Counted from the stretch's first letter, positions 1 to 8,558 are shown. The stretch is DNA of 64,000 nucleotides from Flavobacteriales bacterium UBA1694 (GCA_002319955.1 DCJS01000033.1:13388-77387), one strand, 5' to 3'. Made by a program: numbers and translations. The notes: generated from the letters alone by a model not told the origin.

Positions 1-17
1 TCTGCCATTATGGCAGA
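1..17. promoter_or_regulatory. 17-bp palindrome upstream of miaB (TGnCA-N3-TGnCA)
   Basis: Seen directly: TCTGCCAT-T-ATGGCAGA, 8-bp arms around one central base, ending 8 bases before the -7 element of the miaB operon and so occupying the region where a -33 element would be expected. A second 17-bp palindrome with the same TGnCA-N3-TGnCA core lies in front of lon. Its position suggests a repressor or activator operator; the protein that binds is unknown. It could also be chance or the end of an element of the upstream gene, which is cut off by the window edge. Confidence 0.5.
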
Positions 18-24
18 AAATTAG

Positions 25-32
25 TATCTTTG
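25..32 (+). promoter_or_regulatory. -7 promoter element of the miaB operon
   Basis: TATCTTTG matches the Bacteroidota primary-sigma -7 consensus TAnnTTTG exactly. It lies about 75 bases before the miaB start, giving a 5' leader that contains a purine-rich GGAGGTG at 71-77. No TTG -33 element is visible at normal spacing because that space is occupied by the palindrome. Confidence 0.55.
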
Positions 33-106
33 CCTGCAAACTTTTAATTTTATTAGCCTCTCTAAAGTAGGGAGGTGATTGAAATTAAGGCCTAAAGAAC
101 CGTACT

Positions 107-1558
107 GTGCAGGAAAAATATATTGACGAAACTAAGCAAGGCGAAGCCTACGCCATTTCTGAAAAACAAGGCAATACTAAAAAACTATTTCTAGAGAGCT
201 ACGGCTGTCAGATGAATTTTTCTGATAGTGAAATCGTTGCTTCAATTCTTAGAGATCAAGGATACAACACGACTTTAAATTCTGATGAAGCCGATTTGAT
301 CCTCCTTAATACCTGTTCCATTCGTGAGAAGGCGGAGCAAACCGTCCGCATGAGACTCTCGCAATTCAAGCGCCAAAAACTAACCAATCCCAGTTTAACA
401 GTTGGGGTCTTAGGCTGTATGGCAGAGCGACTTAAAACCAAACTTCTTGAGGAAGAAAATCTGGTTGACTTAGTAGTTGGACCAGACGCATATAGGGATT
501 TACCCAACTTGCTTAAGGAGACCGAAGGTGGAGGTGATGCCATTAACGTGCTTCTTTCAAAGGAAGAAACCTACGCCGATATTGCACCTGTTAGATTAGG
601 AGGCAACGGCGTCACGGCTTTTGTGACCATTACCAGAGGCTGCGACAACATGTGCACCTTTTGTGTGGTCCCATTTACTAGGGGAAGAGAGCGCAGTAGA
701 GATCCGCACTCCATTCTTAAGGAGTGTGAAGACCTGAGCCTAAATGGGTATAAAGAAGTGACGCTATTAGGTCAAAACGTAGACAGTTATTTGTGGTACG
801 GCGGTGGGCCAAAAAAAGAATTTAAAAATGCCTCTGACCTTCAAAAGGCAACGGCGGTAGATTTCGCTCATTTGTTAGAACTCGTGGCTCAGAAAGTCCC
901 TGGCATGCGTATTCGGTTTGCCACCTCAAACCCGCAAGACATGGATCTCGAGGTGTTTAGAATGATTGCGAAATATGAAAATATTTGTAAATCAGTTCAC
1001 CTTCCAGTTCAAAGTGGAAGTAACGCCATGCTTAAAGCAATGAATCGCCAACATACCCGAGAGGATTATCTCGAATTAATTTCAAAAGCAAAGGAAATCG
1101 TTCCGGAAATTGCTTTTTCACAAGATATAATGACTGGATTCTGCGGCGAAACACACGAGGATCATTTACAGACTTTATCCCTTATGCGCGAAGTAGAGTA
1201 CGATCACGGATACATGTTTGCCTATTCTGAACGACCTGGAACCCCAGCACACAAGAAATTGGAAGATAACATTGCACCAGAGATAAAGCAGCAAAGACTT
1301 GCGGAGATTATTAAACTTCAGGGCGAACTTTCCTCAGCGCGCATGGCTGGGTATGTCGGTCGTTACCATGAAATTTTAATTGAAGGCACCTCGAAAAAGA
1401 ACCAAAACCAATGGAAAGGCCGAAATACACAGAACGCGGTATGTGTTTTTGATAAATCGCCGGACCAGCAAATTGGAGACCTCGTGATGGTCTATGTCTA
1501 TGGTAATACCCAGGGCACACTTCTAGGAAAAATCGAACAGACGCACCTCGCGAATTAA
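107..1558 (+). CDS. miaB: tRNA-2-methylthio-N6-dimethylallyladenosine synthase (MiaB)
   Basis: Radical-SAM methylthiotransferase that converts i6A37 to ms2i6A37 in tRNAs reading UNN codons. All expected parts are visible in the 483 residues: an N-terminal UPF0004 domain with cysteines C34, C70 and C104 for the auxiliary 4Fe-4S cluster, the radical-SAM CxxxCxxC motif (C179, C183, C186, context TRGCDNMCTFC), and a C-terminal TRAM domain. The start is GTG: an in-frame stop lies at 86-88 and there is no ATG before the conserved SYGCQMN block, so GTG at 107 is the only sensible initiator. It is the first gene of a plus-strand operon continuing into a sigma54-type activator 14 bases downstream, the usual flavobacterial arrangement. 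Confidence 0.95.
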   Translation: MQEKYIDETKQGEAYAISEKQGNTKKLFLESYGCQMNFSDSEIVASILRDQGYNTTLNSDEADLILLNTCSIREKAEQTVRMRLSQFKRQKLTNPSLTVGVLGCMAERLKTKLLEEENLVDLVVGPDAYRDLPNLLKETEGGGDAINVLLSKEETYADIAPVRLGGNGVTAFVTITRGCDNMCTFCVVPFTRGRERSRDPHSILKECEDLSLNGYKEVTLLGQNVDSYLWYGGGPKKEFKNASDLQKATAVDFAHLLELVAQKVPGMRIRFATSNPQDMDLEVFRMIAKYENICKSVHLPVQSGSNAMLKAMNRQHTREDYLELISKAKEIVPEIAFSQDIMTGFCGETHEDHLQTLSLMREVEYDHGYMFAYSERPGTPAHKKLEDNIAPEIKQQRLAEIIKLQGELSSARMAGYVGRYHEILIEGTSKKNQNQWKGRNTQNAVCVFDKSPDQQIGDLVMVYVYGNTQGTLLGKIEQTHLAN

Positions 1559-1572
1559 AACAGACCACTAGT

Positions 1573-2850
1573 ATGAGCGATTTACAAGCAATCAAAAACC
1601 GATATGGAATCATTGGAAACTATCCAACGCTTAACCGTGGTCTTGAGAAAGCAGTCCAGGTTGCACCGACCGATATAACGGTGCTCGTGATTGGAGAAAG
1701 TGGGGTCGGTAAAGAATTTATCCCCAAAATAATCCATTCCGAATCTCGCCGAAAACACCAGCCTTATATTGTGGTGAACTGTGGTGCAATTCCCGAAGGC
1801 ACCATTGATTCAGAGCTTTTTGGTCACGAAAAGGGTGCCTTTACAGGAGCCACGACCACTCGAAAGGGGTATTTTGAAGTTGCAGATGGAGGAACCATTT
1901 TTTTAGATGAGGTGGGAGAACTTCCCCTGCAGACTCAAGTTCGACTTTTGCGGGTTTTAGAAAGTGGTGAGTTCATGAAAGTGGGCTCCTCTCAAGTGCA
2001 GCAAACCAATGTGCGGATTGTCGCGGCCACGAACGTGAATATGATGAAAGCAATCGGGGATGGACGTTTTCGAGAGGACTTGTATTACCGACTAAATACC
2101 GTGCAGATTGATATTCCGCCACTTCGCGATAGAAAAGGTGACATTCATTTATTGTTTAGAAAATTCGCCATTGATTTTGCGGAAAAATATAGAATGCCAG
2201 AGATCGAGCTTACTTCAGATGCTGTAACGTTTCTTGAGGGGAATTCTTTCCCGGGGAATGTAAGACAACTCAGAAACCTTGTGGAGCAAATGACGGTGGT
2301 TGAGCAAAGAAGAGAAATTGACTCTGTCCGATTAGCAGAGTATTTGCCTCAGACCAACCATCTTCCCGCCGTAGTTAAAAAACACGACCTTGTAGCAAGC
2401 TCTGGAAACGACTTTCATTCAGAGCGTGAGATTATGTACAAGATTCTTTTTGACATGCGAAATGATTTGAATGATCTTAAGGCGCTAACTTCTGAGCTAA
2501 TTAAGAGTAAAGAAACAAGCAATTTCAGTAACCAGGAAAAGGATCTGATTAATCGAATCTATACCCCAGAAACAAGCAGTCAAAACTCGCTTCTCTATTT
2601 TGAGAATCGCAGTTCACCTGCTTCACCCGCCGTGATGTCGAGCTCGCAAGAGCCAGATTATGAGGATGTAGAGGATGTGGAAATCGAGGAATCTAAACCG
2701 GTCTCGCTCTCGCTTCAAAATAATGAAAAAGACCTCATTGTTAAAGCGCTCGAAAAGCATAAAGGGAGACGTAATAAAGCGGCTGAGGAGCTTGGAATTT
2801 CTCAACGCACCCTGTACCGTAAGATTAAACAGTATAATTTAGAAGACTAA
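1573..2850 (+). CDS. Sigma54-dependent transcriptional activator (AAA+ and Fis-type HTH, no receiver domain)
   Basis: Bacterial enhancer-binding protein of 425 residues. The AAA+ core starts almost at the N-terminus: Walker A GESGVGKE at 41-48, the sigma54-contacting GAFTGA loop at 88-93, Walker B LDEVGE near 111, and the RFREDLYYRLN block. A 41-residue Fis-type helix-turn-helix closes the protein (385-425). There is no response-regulator, GAF or PAS domain in front, so activity is probably controlled by a partner protein or by expression. An acidic, Ser-rich linker (about 320-380) separates AAA+ and HTH. In Flavobacteriia this gene usually sits between miaB and lptE, as here; its target promoters are not known to me. 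The intact GAFTGA loop argues that it is a true RpoN partner rather than a TyrR-like repressor. Confidence 0.93.
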   Translation: MSDLQAIKNRYGIIGNYPTLNRGLEKAVQVAPTDITVLVIGESGVGKEFIPKIIHSESRRKHQPYIVVNCGAIPEGTIDSELFGHEKGAFTGATTTRKGYFEVADGGTIFLDEVGELPLQTQVRLLRVLESGEFMKVGSSQVQQTNVRIVAATNVNMMKAIGDGRFREDLYYRLNTVQIDIPPLRDRKGDIHLLFRKFAIDFAEKYRMPEIELTSDAVTFLEGNSFPGNVRQLRNLVEQMTVVEQRREIDSVRLAEYLPQTNHLPAVVKKHDLVASSGNDFHSEREIMYKILFDMRNDLNDLKALTSELIKSKETSNFSNQEKDLINRIYTPETSSQNSLLYFENRSSPASPAVMSSSQEPDYEDVEDVEIEESKPVSLSLQNNEKDLIVKALEKHKGRRNKAAEELGISQRTLYRKIKQYNLED

Positions 2851-2854
2851 TAAG

Positions 2855-3439
2855 ATGAAAAAATTGGTTCGTTTCAAATCTAATAGATCATTCGCCTTTT
2901 TTAGTTTCCAACAAAGCAGTCGTTTCTTTGGGGTAGGAGCGATGCTCTTACTGCTACTGTACAGCTGTACAGTTTATAATTTTAAAGGAAACACCTTGCA
3001 CGAGGATGTAAAGACCATTCAAATTAAAGATTTTATTAATAGTGCTGCGCTAATGAACCCGACGCTGGCTCAGCAATTTACCATTGATATAAACAACCGT
3101 TTCTTACAAAGAACCACCCTGAATGGAACGACTCAGAATCCACACCTACTCATTGAGGGGGAGATTACGGGCTATTCAATTTCGCCGACCACCATTTCCT
3201 CTCCGATAGGAACCCAAGTAGGCGGTCAGATTCAAGCGGCTCAGAATAAACTCACCATCACGGTAAGGATTCATTATGAAAACAGCATTGAGCCAGAGAA
3301 AGGGTTTGACCGCACCTATTCCGATGAATCCGTGTTTAGTAGTGATATGGACATTAATGCAATTGAAGCCTCTCAAGTGAAGGTCGTAAACGAGCGGATC
3401 ATCAATAAAATTTTCAACGACATTATAGCAGATTGGTAA
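2855..3439 (+). CDS. lptE: LPS-assembly lipoprotein LptE family
   Basis: Probable outer-membrane lipoprotein that plugs the LptD barrel and helps insert LPS. The 194-residue product has a long N-region and a hydrophobic stretch MLLLLLYSC whose lipobox cysteine is C38; the mature protein continues TVYNFKG, the typical start of Bacteroidota LptE. A shorter start at the methionine at residue 30 would also leave a working lipoprotein signal, so the true N-terminus is uncertain. It begins 4 bases after the activator stop and its stop codon overlaps the next start (TAATG), so it is translationally linked in the operon. Assignment rests on the conserved position after the activator, size and lipobox; LptE sequences are poorly conserved. 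Confidence 0.8.
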   Translation: MKKLVRFKSNRSFAFFSFQQSSRFFGVGAMLLLLLYSCTVYNFKGNTLHEDVKTIQIKDFINSAALMNPTLAQQFTIDINNRFLQRTTLNGTTQNPHLLIEGEITGYSISPTTISSPIGTQVGGQIQAAQNKLTITVRIHYENSIEPEKGFDRTYSDESVFSSDMDINAIEASQVKVVNERIINKIFNDIIADW

Positions 3440-4974
3440 TGATAGACTCAAGGGTAATTGAACTTTTAAAAAGTCCACAGCAAATACAAGCGCAAGATTT
3501 AAAACTGGTCTCTAATGAAATAGGGAAATACCCCTATGTCCAAAGTCTTAGAGCGCTCTATTTACTCGGGACCCACCTGTATGACAAGGACCAGTATCAA
3601 GCGGTACTGCATACAACGGCCGCCTACACGACAGACAAAAAGATTTTATACCATTTTATAAATACAGAATCTAAGCAGAAGCCATCTGAGGTGGCTCCCG
3701 CACTGAGCCAGCAGAGCCCAGAGCAAAGCGCAATTCCTTCACCCTACCAAACTGTTTTACCCAAGGAGAAACGTGTGCTTGCGGTGGTTCATGTGAATGG
3801 TTTACGCAACCGGATTTTATTCGAGGGGGAAGAAGATTTTCTGCTACAGGAATCCCCGAAAATTGACTGGGAACAAACTCAGGAATCCGGAAAAGTAAGT
3901 TCTTTTTCGGTTCCAGACCCTGCGCCCCTGCCGCTTGTTGCACCACCCGAGCAAACAGAGCCGGAAATTCCAGCAAAAGAGACGACTCAACATGAGGCCA
4001 CCACTGCTTCAGACCCAAAACCTTTAAGTGTTCCAATTTTAGCCGAAGAGAGCTCGTCCGATCTGTCTTTTCAAGACGTTGACTCCTTTCTTCCACAAGT
4101 CGCCATGCCTGTGAAGGCCAAAGCCAATACGTTTTTACCAAAGCAAAGCAGCGATCGTCATCAAGACGAAATGCAGAAATTGATTGCTGAGGTTGAAGCC
4201 AAAATTAAAGCCAAAAAGGACTCTGGGCAAAAGGATAATCGCATCGAAGAACCAGAACTAGTTCAAGACTCTGGGAAGATCAACTTTTCACAAGTATCTG
4301 ATTTTGATATTACTTCTACTAGCCCTAAAGAAGAGTCTGCCCCTAAGGAGTTACCAAGGGAAGAGGCTCAGTCCTCATCGCTCCCTAGCGAAACAAGCGT
4401 AAAGGAGCAGCAGTTGGAACAAAGTAGTTCCAAAGCGACAGCTCCCTGGAAGCCAATGGAGATTCCAGGTCTACAAAAACCGAAAAGGGACCACTTAGTT
4501 GTTGAGAATAGGCCAATCGAACCCGTTTTCAAAACGTCAGAGCCGCTAGTAACGGGTGAGTCTAAACGCTCCACTCCAAAGCAAGTGCTGGACTCTAAGC
4601 CGCTTGAGAATCCAGAGAGTAATGTCCCCGGGTTTATAAACACTTGGCAAAGCTGGTTAAAAATTGACCGAAGTAAAGAGGAGCTTTCAAGCGCCCAACC
4701 TTTATTGTCCATTGACCAGGTTCGAAATAAAGCCATTGAGACATTTATCGAGACCCAGCCGAAAATTTCAAGACTAAAAGAGGAATCGAGTTTTGCGATC
4801 AAAGAAAAGCCAGACGATATCTCCCATTTGATGACAGAAACTTTGGTCGGGCTTTATGTAGAGCAGCGCCTCTATGCAAAGGCGATTGAAGGCTATGAAG
4901 TGCTTCAGGTTAAGTATCCAGAGAAATTCAAAGAATACAGTGAGAAGATTGAACAGGTTAAATTGAGAAAATAG
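3439..4974 (+). CDS. Conserved TPR-like protein with a long disordered middle
   Basis: Function unknown. I choose the ATG that overlaps the lptE stop (TAATG) rather than a TTG two codons upstream; product about 511 residues. Three parts can be seen: an N-terminal helical block (about 1-80, VIELLKSPQQIQAQDLKLV onward), a roughly 300-residue middle very rich in Glu, Pro, Ser and Lys and almost certainly disordered, and a C-terminal block with FINTWQSWLKID followed by a TPR-like helix pair ending LYAKAIEGYEVLQVKYPEK. No signal peptide, so cytoplasmic. The same gene usually follows lptE in flavobacterial genomes, which suggests a link to envelope assembly, but that is inference from context only. 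Confidence 0.8.
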   Translation: MIDSRVIELLKSPQQIQAQDLKLVSNEIGKYPYVQSLRALYLLGTHLYDKDQYQAVLHTTAAYTTDKKILYHFINTESKQKPSEVAPALSQQSPEQSAIPSPYQTVLPKEKRVLAVVHVNGLRNRILFEGEEDFLLQESPKIDWEQTQESGKVSSFSVPDPAPLPLVAPPEQTEPEIPAKETTQHEATTASDPKPLSVPILAEESSSDLSFQDVDSFLPQVAMPVKAKANTFLPKQSSDRHQDEMQKLIAEVEAKIKAKKDSGQKDNRIEEPELVQDSGKINFSQVSDFDITSTSPKEESAPKELPREEAQSSSLPSETSVKEQQLEQSSSKATAPWKPMEIPGLQKPKRDHLVVENRPIEPVFKTSEPLVTGESKRSTPKQVLDSKPLENPESNVPGFINTWQSWLKIDRSKEELSSAQPLLSIDQVRNKAIETFIETQPKISRLKEESSFAIKEKPDDISHLMTETLVGLYVEQRLYAKAIEGYEVLQVKYPEKFKEYSEKIEQVKLRK

Positions 4975-4975
4975 A

Positions 4976-5350
4976 ATGAAAATGGACGCAACTCTTTTAA
5001 TAGGATTAATTATCCTTGGACTCATTGCAGGCTATTTGAGTGGACTTGTAGGAATAGGAGGGGGTATAATCATGGTGCCTGTACTCGTCATCCTTTTTGG
5101 ATTTACTCAACATAAGGCCCAAGGAACGACCCTTGCCCTCTTAATGATCCCAGTTGGCTTTTTCGGGGTGATGAATTACTATAAAGCGGGGAATGTCGAT
5201 ATCAAAACAGCCTTACTGCTCTGTCTAGGTTTCGTCGTAGGGAGCTATTTTGGTAGTAAAATGGCCGTATCGCTTTCGCAGGACACGCTGCGCAAACTCT
5301 TCGCCGTGCTGATGTTTGTGGTGGCAATTAAAATGTTCTTTCAGAAATAA
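4976..5350 (+). CDS. Half-size TauE/SafE-type membrane permease
   Basis: Small membrane protein of 124 residues with four predicted transmembrane helices and the family motif GLVGIGGGIIMVP near residue 25, followed by HKAQGTTLALLMIPVGF. Normal TauE/SafE (DUF81) permeases are about 250 residues with two such halves; this is one half only and would have to dimerise. Such half-length members are common in Bacteroidota, so it is probably intact, not a fragment. Substrate unknown (the family exports sulfite, sulfoacetate and similar anions). It begins one base after the preceding stop and is the last gene of the miaB operon. The second methionine (residue 3) is an equally good start. Confidence 0.85.
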   Translation: MKMDATLLIGLIILGLIAGYLSGLVGIGGGIIMVPVLVILFGFTQHKAQGTTLALLMIPVGFFGVMNYYKAGNVDIKTALLLCLGFVVGSYFGSKMAVSLSQDTLRKLFAVLMFVVAIKMFFQK

Positions 5351-5370
5351 GTGGTCTAAGGAGCTAAACC

Positions 5371-6018
5371 CTACTCAATAGTTTTCGTGTCGATTGGTTC
5401 CACCTCGATAGTGGTTAGCGAGTCGCCGCGTCTTTTGGTCCTAATCTTAGACCAAATTTTTCTTCCCAATACAAGAACGGTAACAAGAAGCACGATCGCA
5501 ATTATAGCGGCAATTACTGGTGCGGTTAGCGCTAATAAGGTCATCGCACCAGCACCCGCAGTTTCGCTCGTGGCGACAACGGAGTTTCCTAAACCTCCTG
5601 TCGTTGCTGTTGAGGCCGCTCTTGTTCCTGCAAACCCCGCCCCGATTGTTGCGGCCGTTCCTCCTCCCGCAATGAGAGCTAAGGCCCAAAGAGGGAAGGT
5701 GCCTAAATCGGCGAACTGACTTGCAAAAATAAGGGATCCCGCTAGTGTGGCTAATGGAATAGAAATTGTGTCGAGTAGGTGGTCTACGAAGGGAATGTAA
5801 TAAGCTCCTATTTCAACGACCATCGCAATACCGGTTGCAATAAGAGTGGGCAACCCAGCGAGCCATTCAAAGGAGTCATTCACAGGAATCCAGCCCAAAT
5901 AAGAGCCTAAGCTCACCATGAAAAGGGGCAGGAAAACCCGGAAGCCTGTGGCTGCAGCCAGTCCAATTCCAATGAATGCACCAAGAATGTAGTTTGCAAA
6001 AGGCAGATTTTCTAACAT
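5371..6018 (-). CDS. DUF4126 family membrane protein
   Basis: Integral membrane protein of 215 residues with about five hydrophobic segments and an unusual Gly/Ala/Thr-rich central stretch (GGGTAATIGAGFAGTRA and similar) typical of DUF4126. The C-terminus is charged and cytoplasmic (KIRTKRRGDS onward). Function unknown. Transcribed on the minus strand from a -7 element TATTTTTG (reverse strand of 6054-6061), convergent with the half-size permease gene 20 bases away; no obvious terminator hairpin separates the two. Confidence 0.8.
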   Translation of the reverse strand: MLENLPFANYILGAFIGIGLAAATGFRVFLPLFMVSLGSYLGWIPVNDSFEWLAGLPTLIATGIAMVVEIGAYYIPFVDHLLDTISIPLATLAGSLIFASQFADLGTFPLWALALIAGGGTAATIGAGFAGTRAASTATTGGLGNSVVATSETAGAGAMTLLALTAPVIAAIIAIVLLVTVLVLGRKIWSKIRTKRRGDSLTTIEVEPIDTKTIE

Positions 6019-6053
6019 ACTATCTTGTATTAATTGTTGCTAAAGTGAATGTA

Positions 6054-6061
6054 CAAAAATA
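6054..6061 (-). promoter_or_regulatory. -7 promoter element of the DUF4126 gene
   Basis: TATTTTTG on the minus strand, an exact TAnnTTTG match, 35 bases before the start codon. No TTG at -33 spacing. Confidence 0.45.
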
Positions 6062-6082
6062 ATGCGAACCCCTTGAAATACT

Positions 6083-6439
6083 TTATTTTGGTTGACAAAG
6101 CTCTTGAAATTCCCTTTGCACATCAATAAAGTGCGTGGGAAAATCCTTAGAGTTCCAAAACACCATGGCTAAGCAATTTTCTCCAAATTGGTCATGAAAA
6201 GCCTTGCGGTTATGTCTGTAAGATTCGCGAAGAAGCCTTTTGATACGGTTTCGATCGACGGCTTTTTTAAAATAGCGTTTGGATACCGATACCCCGACTT
6301 TAGGGCCAGCGTTTTCCAAAGGCTTAACCACTATAATTCGCAAATTGCCAGAGGTTTTCCACTTCCCTTTTTCAAAAACGAGCGCTAAGTCTTTTTTTTG
6401 CTTTAATTTTAATTCAGCACCGTATCCCAGATTTTTCAT
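6083..6439 (-). CDS. rnpA: Ribonuclease P protein component (RnpA)
   Basis: Protein subunit of RNase P, which binds the catalytic RNA and the 5' leader of pre-tRNA. The product from the ATG at 6439 is 118 residues, the normal size; the reading frame is open further upstream into tcdA, but that extension is not RnpA-like. The basic signature VDRNRIKRLLRESYR (RNR motif) and GVSVSKRYFKKA are clear. It starts 11 bases after the tcdA stop, so it is probably co-transcribed with tcdA and the TatD-type gene. Unlike in many bacteria it is not next to rpmH or yidC here. Confidence 0.93.
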   Translation of the reverse strand: MKNLGYGAELKLKQKKDLALVFEKGKWKTSGNLRIIVVKPLENAGPKVGVSVSKRYFKKAVDRNRIKRLLRESYRHNRKAFHDQFGENCLAMVFWNSKDFPTHFIDVQREFQELCQPK

Positions 6440-6449
6440 AATCGATTTT

Positions 6450-7178
6450 TTAAGGCTTTTGTAGCAAATGGTTGACGACCTCTGCCGCTGCCCGCAGGCC
6501 AAATGCTGCAGGAATGAAACTGATCGTGCCATAGAAGGAGCGCTTGAAAAGCGTGCCATCTGTTAATTTAAGGCTATCCTGGTCTTGCAGTTCGGAGGAG
6601 AACACACATTTAAAGCCCTTGTCGATATTAGCCTCCTGCTTAACGCGCTTGCGAATTTGTTTGGCTAAAAAGCAATTGTAAGTTTTACTTATGTCTTTTA
6701 CATGAATTTGACCGGCATCCAGTTTACCACCGGCACCCATGCACGAAATGATTTTGATTTTCCGTCTGCGGCATTGCTTGATGAGCTCCACCTTTGGAGA
6801 AACACTATCGATGCAGTCAAGGACATAATCGTACTTTGTCGCATCGAGGACCCCGGGCATATCTTCAGGATTTAGAAATTGGGAAATAACTTGCAAGTTT
6901 ATATCCGGGTTTATATCTTTTAACCTTGCCTCTACAAGTTCTGCTTTGCTTTTACCAATGCTCGAGTGCAAGGCGGGGAGCTGTCGGTTAATGTTGGTTT
7001 TATCGACGAAATCGCCATCGACGATGCTCAGAGACCCTACGCCTGCGCGAGCAAGAAATTCAGCCGCGAAAGAGCCTACGCCGCCTAAACCTACTACAAG
7101 CAGATTTGCGTTTTGAAGTTTTAAAATACCTTCTTCTTTAACCAGTAGTTCCGTGCGTTCTAACCACGACTTATCCAT
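6450..7178 (-). CDS. tcdA: tRNA threonylcarbamoyladenosine dehydratase (TcdA/CsdL)
   Basis: E1-like ThiF/MoeB-family enzyme that uses ATP to cyclise t6A37 to ct6A37 in ANN-decoding tRNAs. The 242-residue length matches TcdA rather than the longer MoeB or ThiF. Visible motifs are the nucleotide-binding GLGGVG at 30-35, DKTNINRQLPAL, DCIDSVSPK and SCMGAGGK. The start overlaps the end of the TatD-type gene by 8 bases, implying translational coupling; together with rnpA downstream this makes a tRNA-processing-flavoured operon. Confidence 0.88.
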   Translation of the reverse strand: MDKSWLERTELLVKEEGILKLQNANLLVVGLGGVGSFAAEFLARAGVGSLSIVDGDFVDKTNINRQLPALHSSIGKSKAELVEARLKDINPDINLQVISQFLNPEDMPGVLDATKYDYVLDCIDSVSPKVELIKQCRRRKIKIISCMGAGGKLDAGQIHVKDISKTYNCFLAKQIRKRVKQEANIDKGFKCVFSSELQDQDSLKLTDGTLFKRSFYGTISFIPAAFGLRAAAEVVNHLLQKP

Positions 7179-7797
7179 GCGATTTTATTGAATTTAGATT
7201 GAAATTGATTTGACTGCTTAAGGTCTGTAGATCGGTGTTTTTTAATTCCGCTGCTTTTATGTAGAGTTCTTCAATTTCGAACGTTGCGTTATCGGTTTCT
7301 AAAAATAGCCGCTCACTAGGAAGCTGGCTAAAAAGTGTTTGCAAAGATACATTGTGAAGCAGTGCTTTTCCAAATGAAAGATAGAGCCCTTTCTCAATAA
7401 GCTCATAGGCTAGGCTCGGTTTTTTATTAAAACCGTGCACAATCCAGGGCATGCGCGCCTGTTTATAAAAATGCAAAAGCATGGAGAACCGGCGAACGCA
7501 ATGAATAATTAGTGGCATTCCAAGCTGGTTACTTAAGTCGATTTGGCTTTCAAAAGCGCGGTGTTGCAAGTCTTCTGATACAGGAGAGAGGCCATCAAGA
7601 CCGCATTCTCCTAGGGCCCAGCAATTTGGATTATGTGCGCTTGATTCGATCCAGTCAAGTTGCGTTTGATAATTCGGGTCAATTCCCCAGGGATGGATTC
7701 CAACCGAAAACGGCCGCTCAGGCAGTTTTGAAAAGAGCTCTAAATTCAGAATCCCGCTTGAGGTTTTTTTGTGGTGGTGGAAATCAAAAAGTACCAT
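7171..7797 (-). CDS. TatD-family metal-dependent hydrolase (short form)
   Basis: Probable metal-dependent deoxyribonuclease-like hydrolase of the TatD/amidohydrolase superfamily. The product from ATG 7797 is 208 residues, shorter than classical TatD (about 255). Metal-site motifs are recognisable but divergent: DFHHHK at the N-terminus (usual DxHxH), GECGLDG (usual GEIGLD), IIHCVR, and LETDN near the C-terminus. A TTG two codons upstream lies inside the -7 element, which favours the ATG. Overlaps tcdA by 8 bases. Substrate unknown; the divergence of the first and second metal motifs makes function beyond family level uncertain. Confidence 0.8.
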   Translation of the reverse strand: MVLFDFHHHKKTSSGILNLELFSKLPERPFSVGIHPWGIDPNYQTQLDWIESSAHNPNCWALGECGLDGLSPVSEDLQHRAFESQIDLSNQLGMPLIIHCVRRFSMLLHFYKQARMPWIVHGFNKKPSLAYELIEKGLYLSFGKALLHNVSLQTLFSQLPSERLFLETDNATFEIEELYIKAAELKNTDLQTLSSQINFNLNSIKSHG

Positions 7798-7800
7798 GCT

Positions 7801-7808
7801 CAAAAATA
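7801..7808 (-). promoter_or_regulatory. -7 element immediately before the TatD-type gene
   Basis: TATTTTTG on the minus strand (exact TAnnTTTG), ending only 3 bases before the ATG. A transcript starting from it would have essentially no leader. Confidence 0.45.
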
Positions 7809-7882
7809 AGAATAATCTTTTTTTATCGGCCTAAATTTTTGGTAGCTGTTAAAAATAAGTTAAATTTACGTAAAGCTAATAA

Positions 7883-8518
7883 ATGAAGAAAAAGTTCACG
7901 GCCAAGCAGATCAGTATTTTAGAAGTCGCAGAGGAGCTTATCGCAAAGAAGGGCTTTGACGGTACTTCGGTACGGGACATTTCTTCTAAAGCGAATATTA
8001 ATGTGGCAATGATTTCTTATTACTTTGGTTCAAAAGAAAAAATGTTAGCCTATCTGTATCAATACCGAGTCCTTAGGACGCGTGAGAATTTCGCGGAATT
8101 TGCACAAACGATTAAAGATGGAAAGCCGCAGATGCAGATGAAAGAACTCATTAAGTTCATCATAAATCAAATGTTTAAGTACAATTATTTCCATGCGTTT
8201 GTTAAGCAGGAAATTCGCCACACAGACCTGGTAAAGGACGAACTGATTGAATTTTATAGAACAGCTAGTGATAAAATTGATTTTGTAATTCAAAAAGGAA
8301 TTGCCTCTGGCGTTTTTAATTTTGCGCCAAAGCCTGAGGACATCTTAACCCATATAATCGGCTCAGCCGTTTTCGCCATTCGCAACCGCTCTTTTTACCA
8401 ACTTTATCTCAATGGGGAAAGTGAGGATTTTCTCAAGCATGCAGAGGAAAAAATTAAATTGAGTAATTATCAAACCGTATTTTCGCTTTTAGGGTACCAA
8501 GGCGAGTCCCAACGTTAG
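7883..8518 (+). CDS. TetR/AcrR-family transcriptional regulator
   Basis: Regulator of 211 residues with an N-terminal TetR helix-turn-helix (about 5-55: ILEVAEELIAKKGFDGTSV, then DISSKANINVAMISYYFGSK, the characteristic YYxFxSKE signature). The C-terminal ligand-binding domain is helical and not recognisable. TetR proteins with this arrangement often govern an efflux pump next door, but no pump gene lies nearby: the neighbours are the divergent TatD-tcdA-rnpA operon and bamD. A TAAATTTA near-match to the -7 consensus lies at 7861-7868. The target and inducer are unknown. Confidence 0.88.
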   Translation: MKKKFTAKQISILEVAEELIAKKGFDGTSVRDISSKANINVAMISYYFGSKEKMLAYLYQYRVLRTRENFAEFAQTIKDGKPQMQMKELIKFIINQMFKYNYFHAFVKQEIRHTDLVKDELIEFYRTASDKIDFVIQKGIASGVFNFAPKPEDILTHIIGSAVFAIRNRSFYQLYLNGESEDFLKHAEEKIKLSNYQTVFSLLGYQGESQR

Positions 8519-8558
8519 TTAAAGTCTCTTAAAATGAAATCTTTTGTCAAAAAAATCC

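Noticed and set aside
11..33. Sigma54 promoter (TGGCA ... TTTGC) before miaB
   Set aside because: The GG and GC elements are about 20 bases apart rather than the required 10, while an exact TAnnTTTG -7 element is present.
4976..5350. The half-size TauE gene as a truncated pseudogene
   Set aside because: Start, stop and motif are intact, the gene is spaced one base from its operon neighbour, and half-length members of this family are common in the phylum.
6440..6559. Longer RnpA reading frame
   Set aside because: The 40 extra codons overlap tcdA and do not resemble RnpA; the internal ATG gives normal length.
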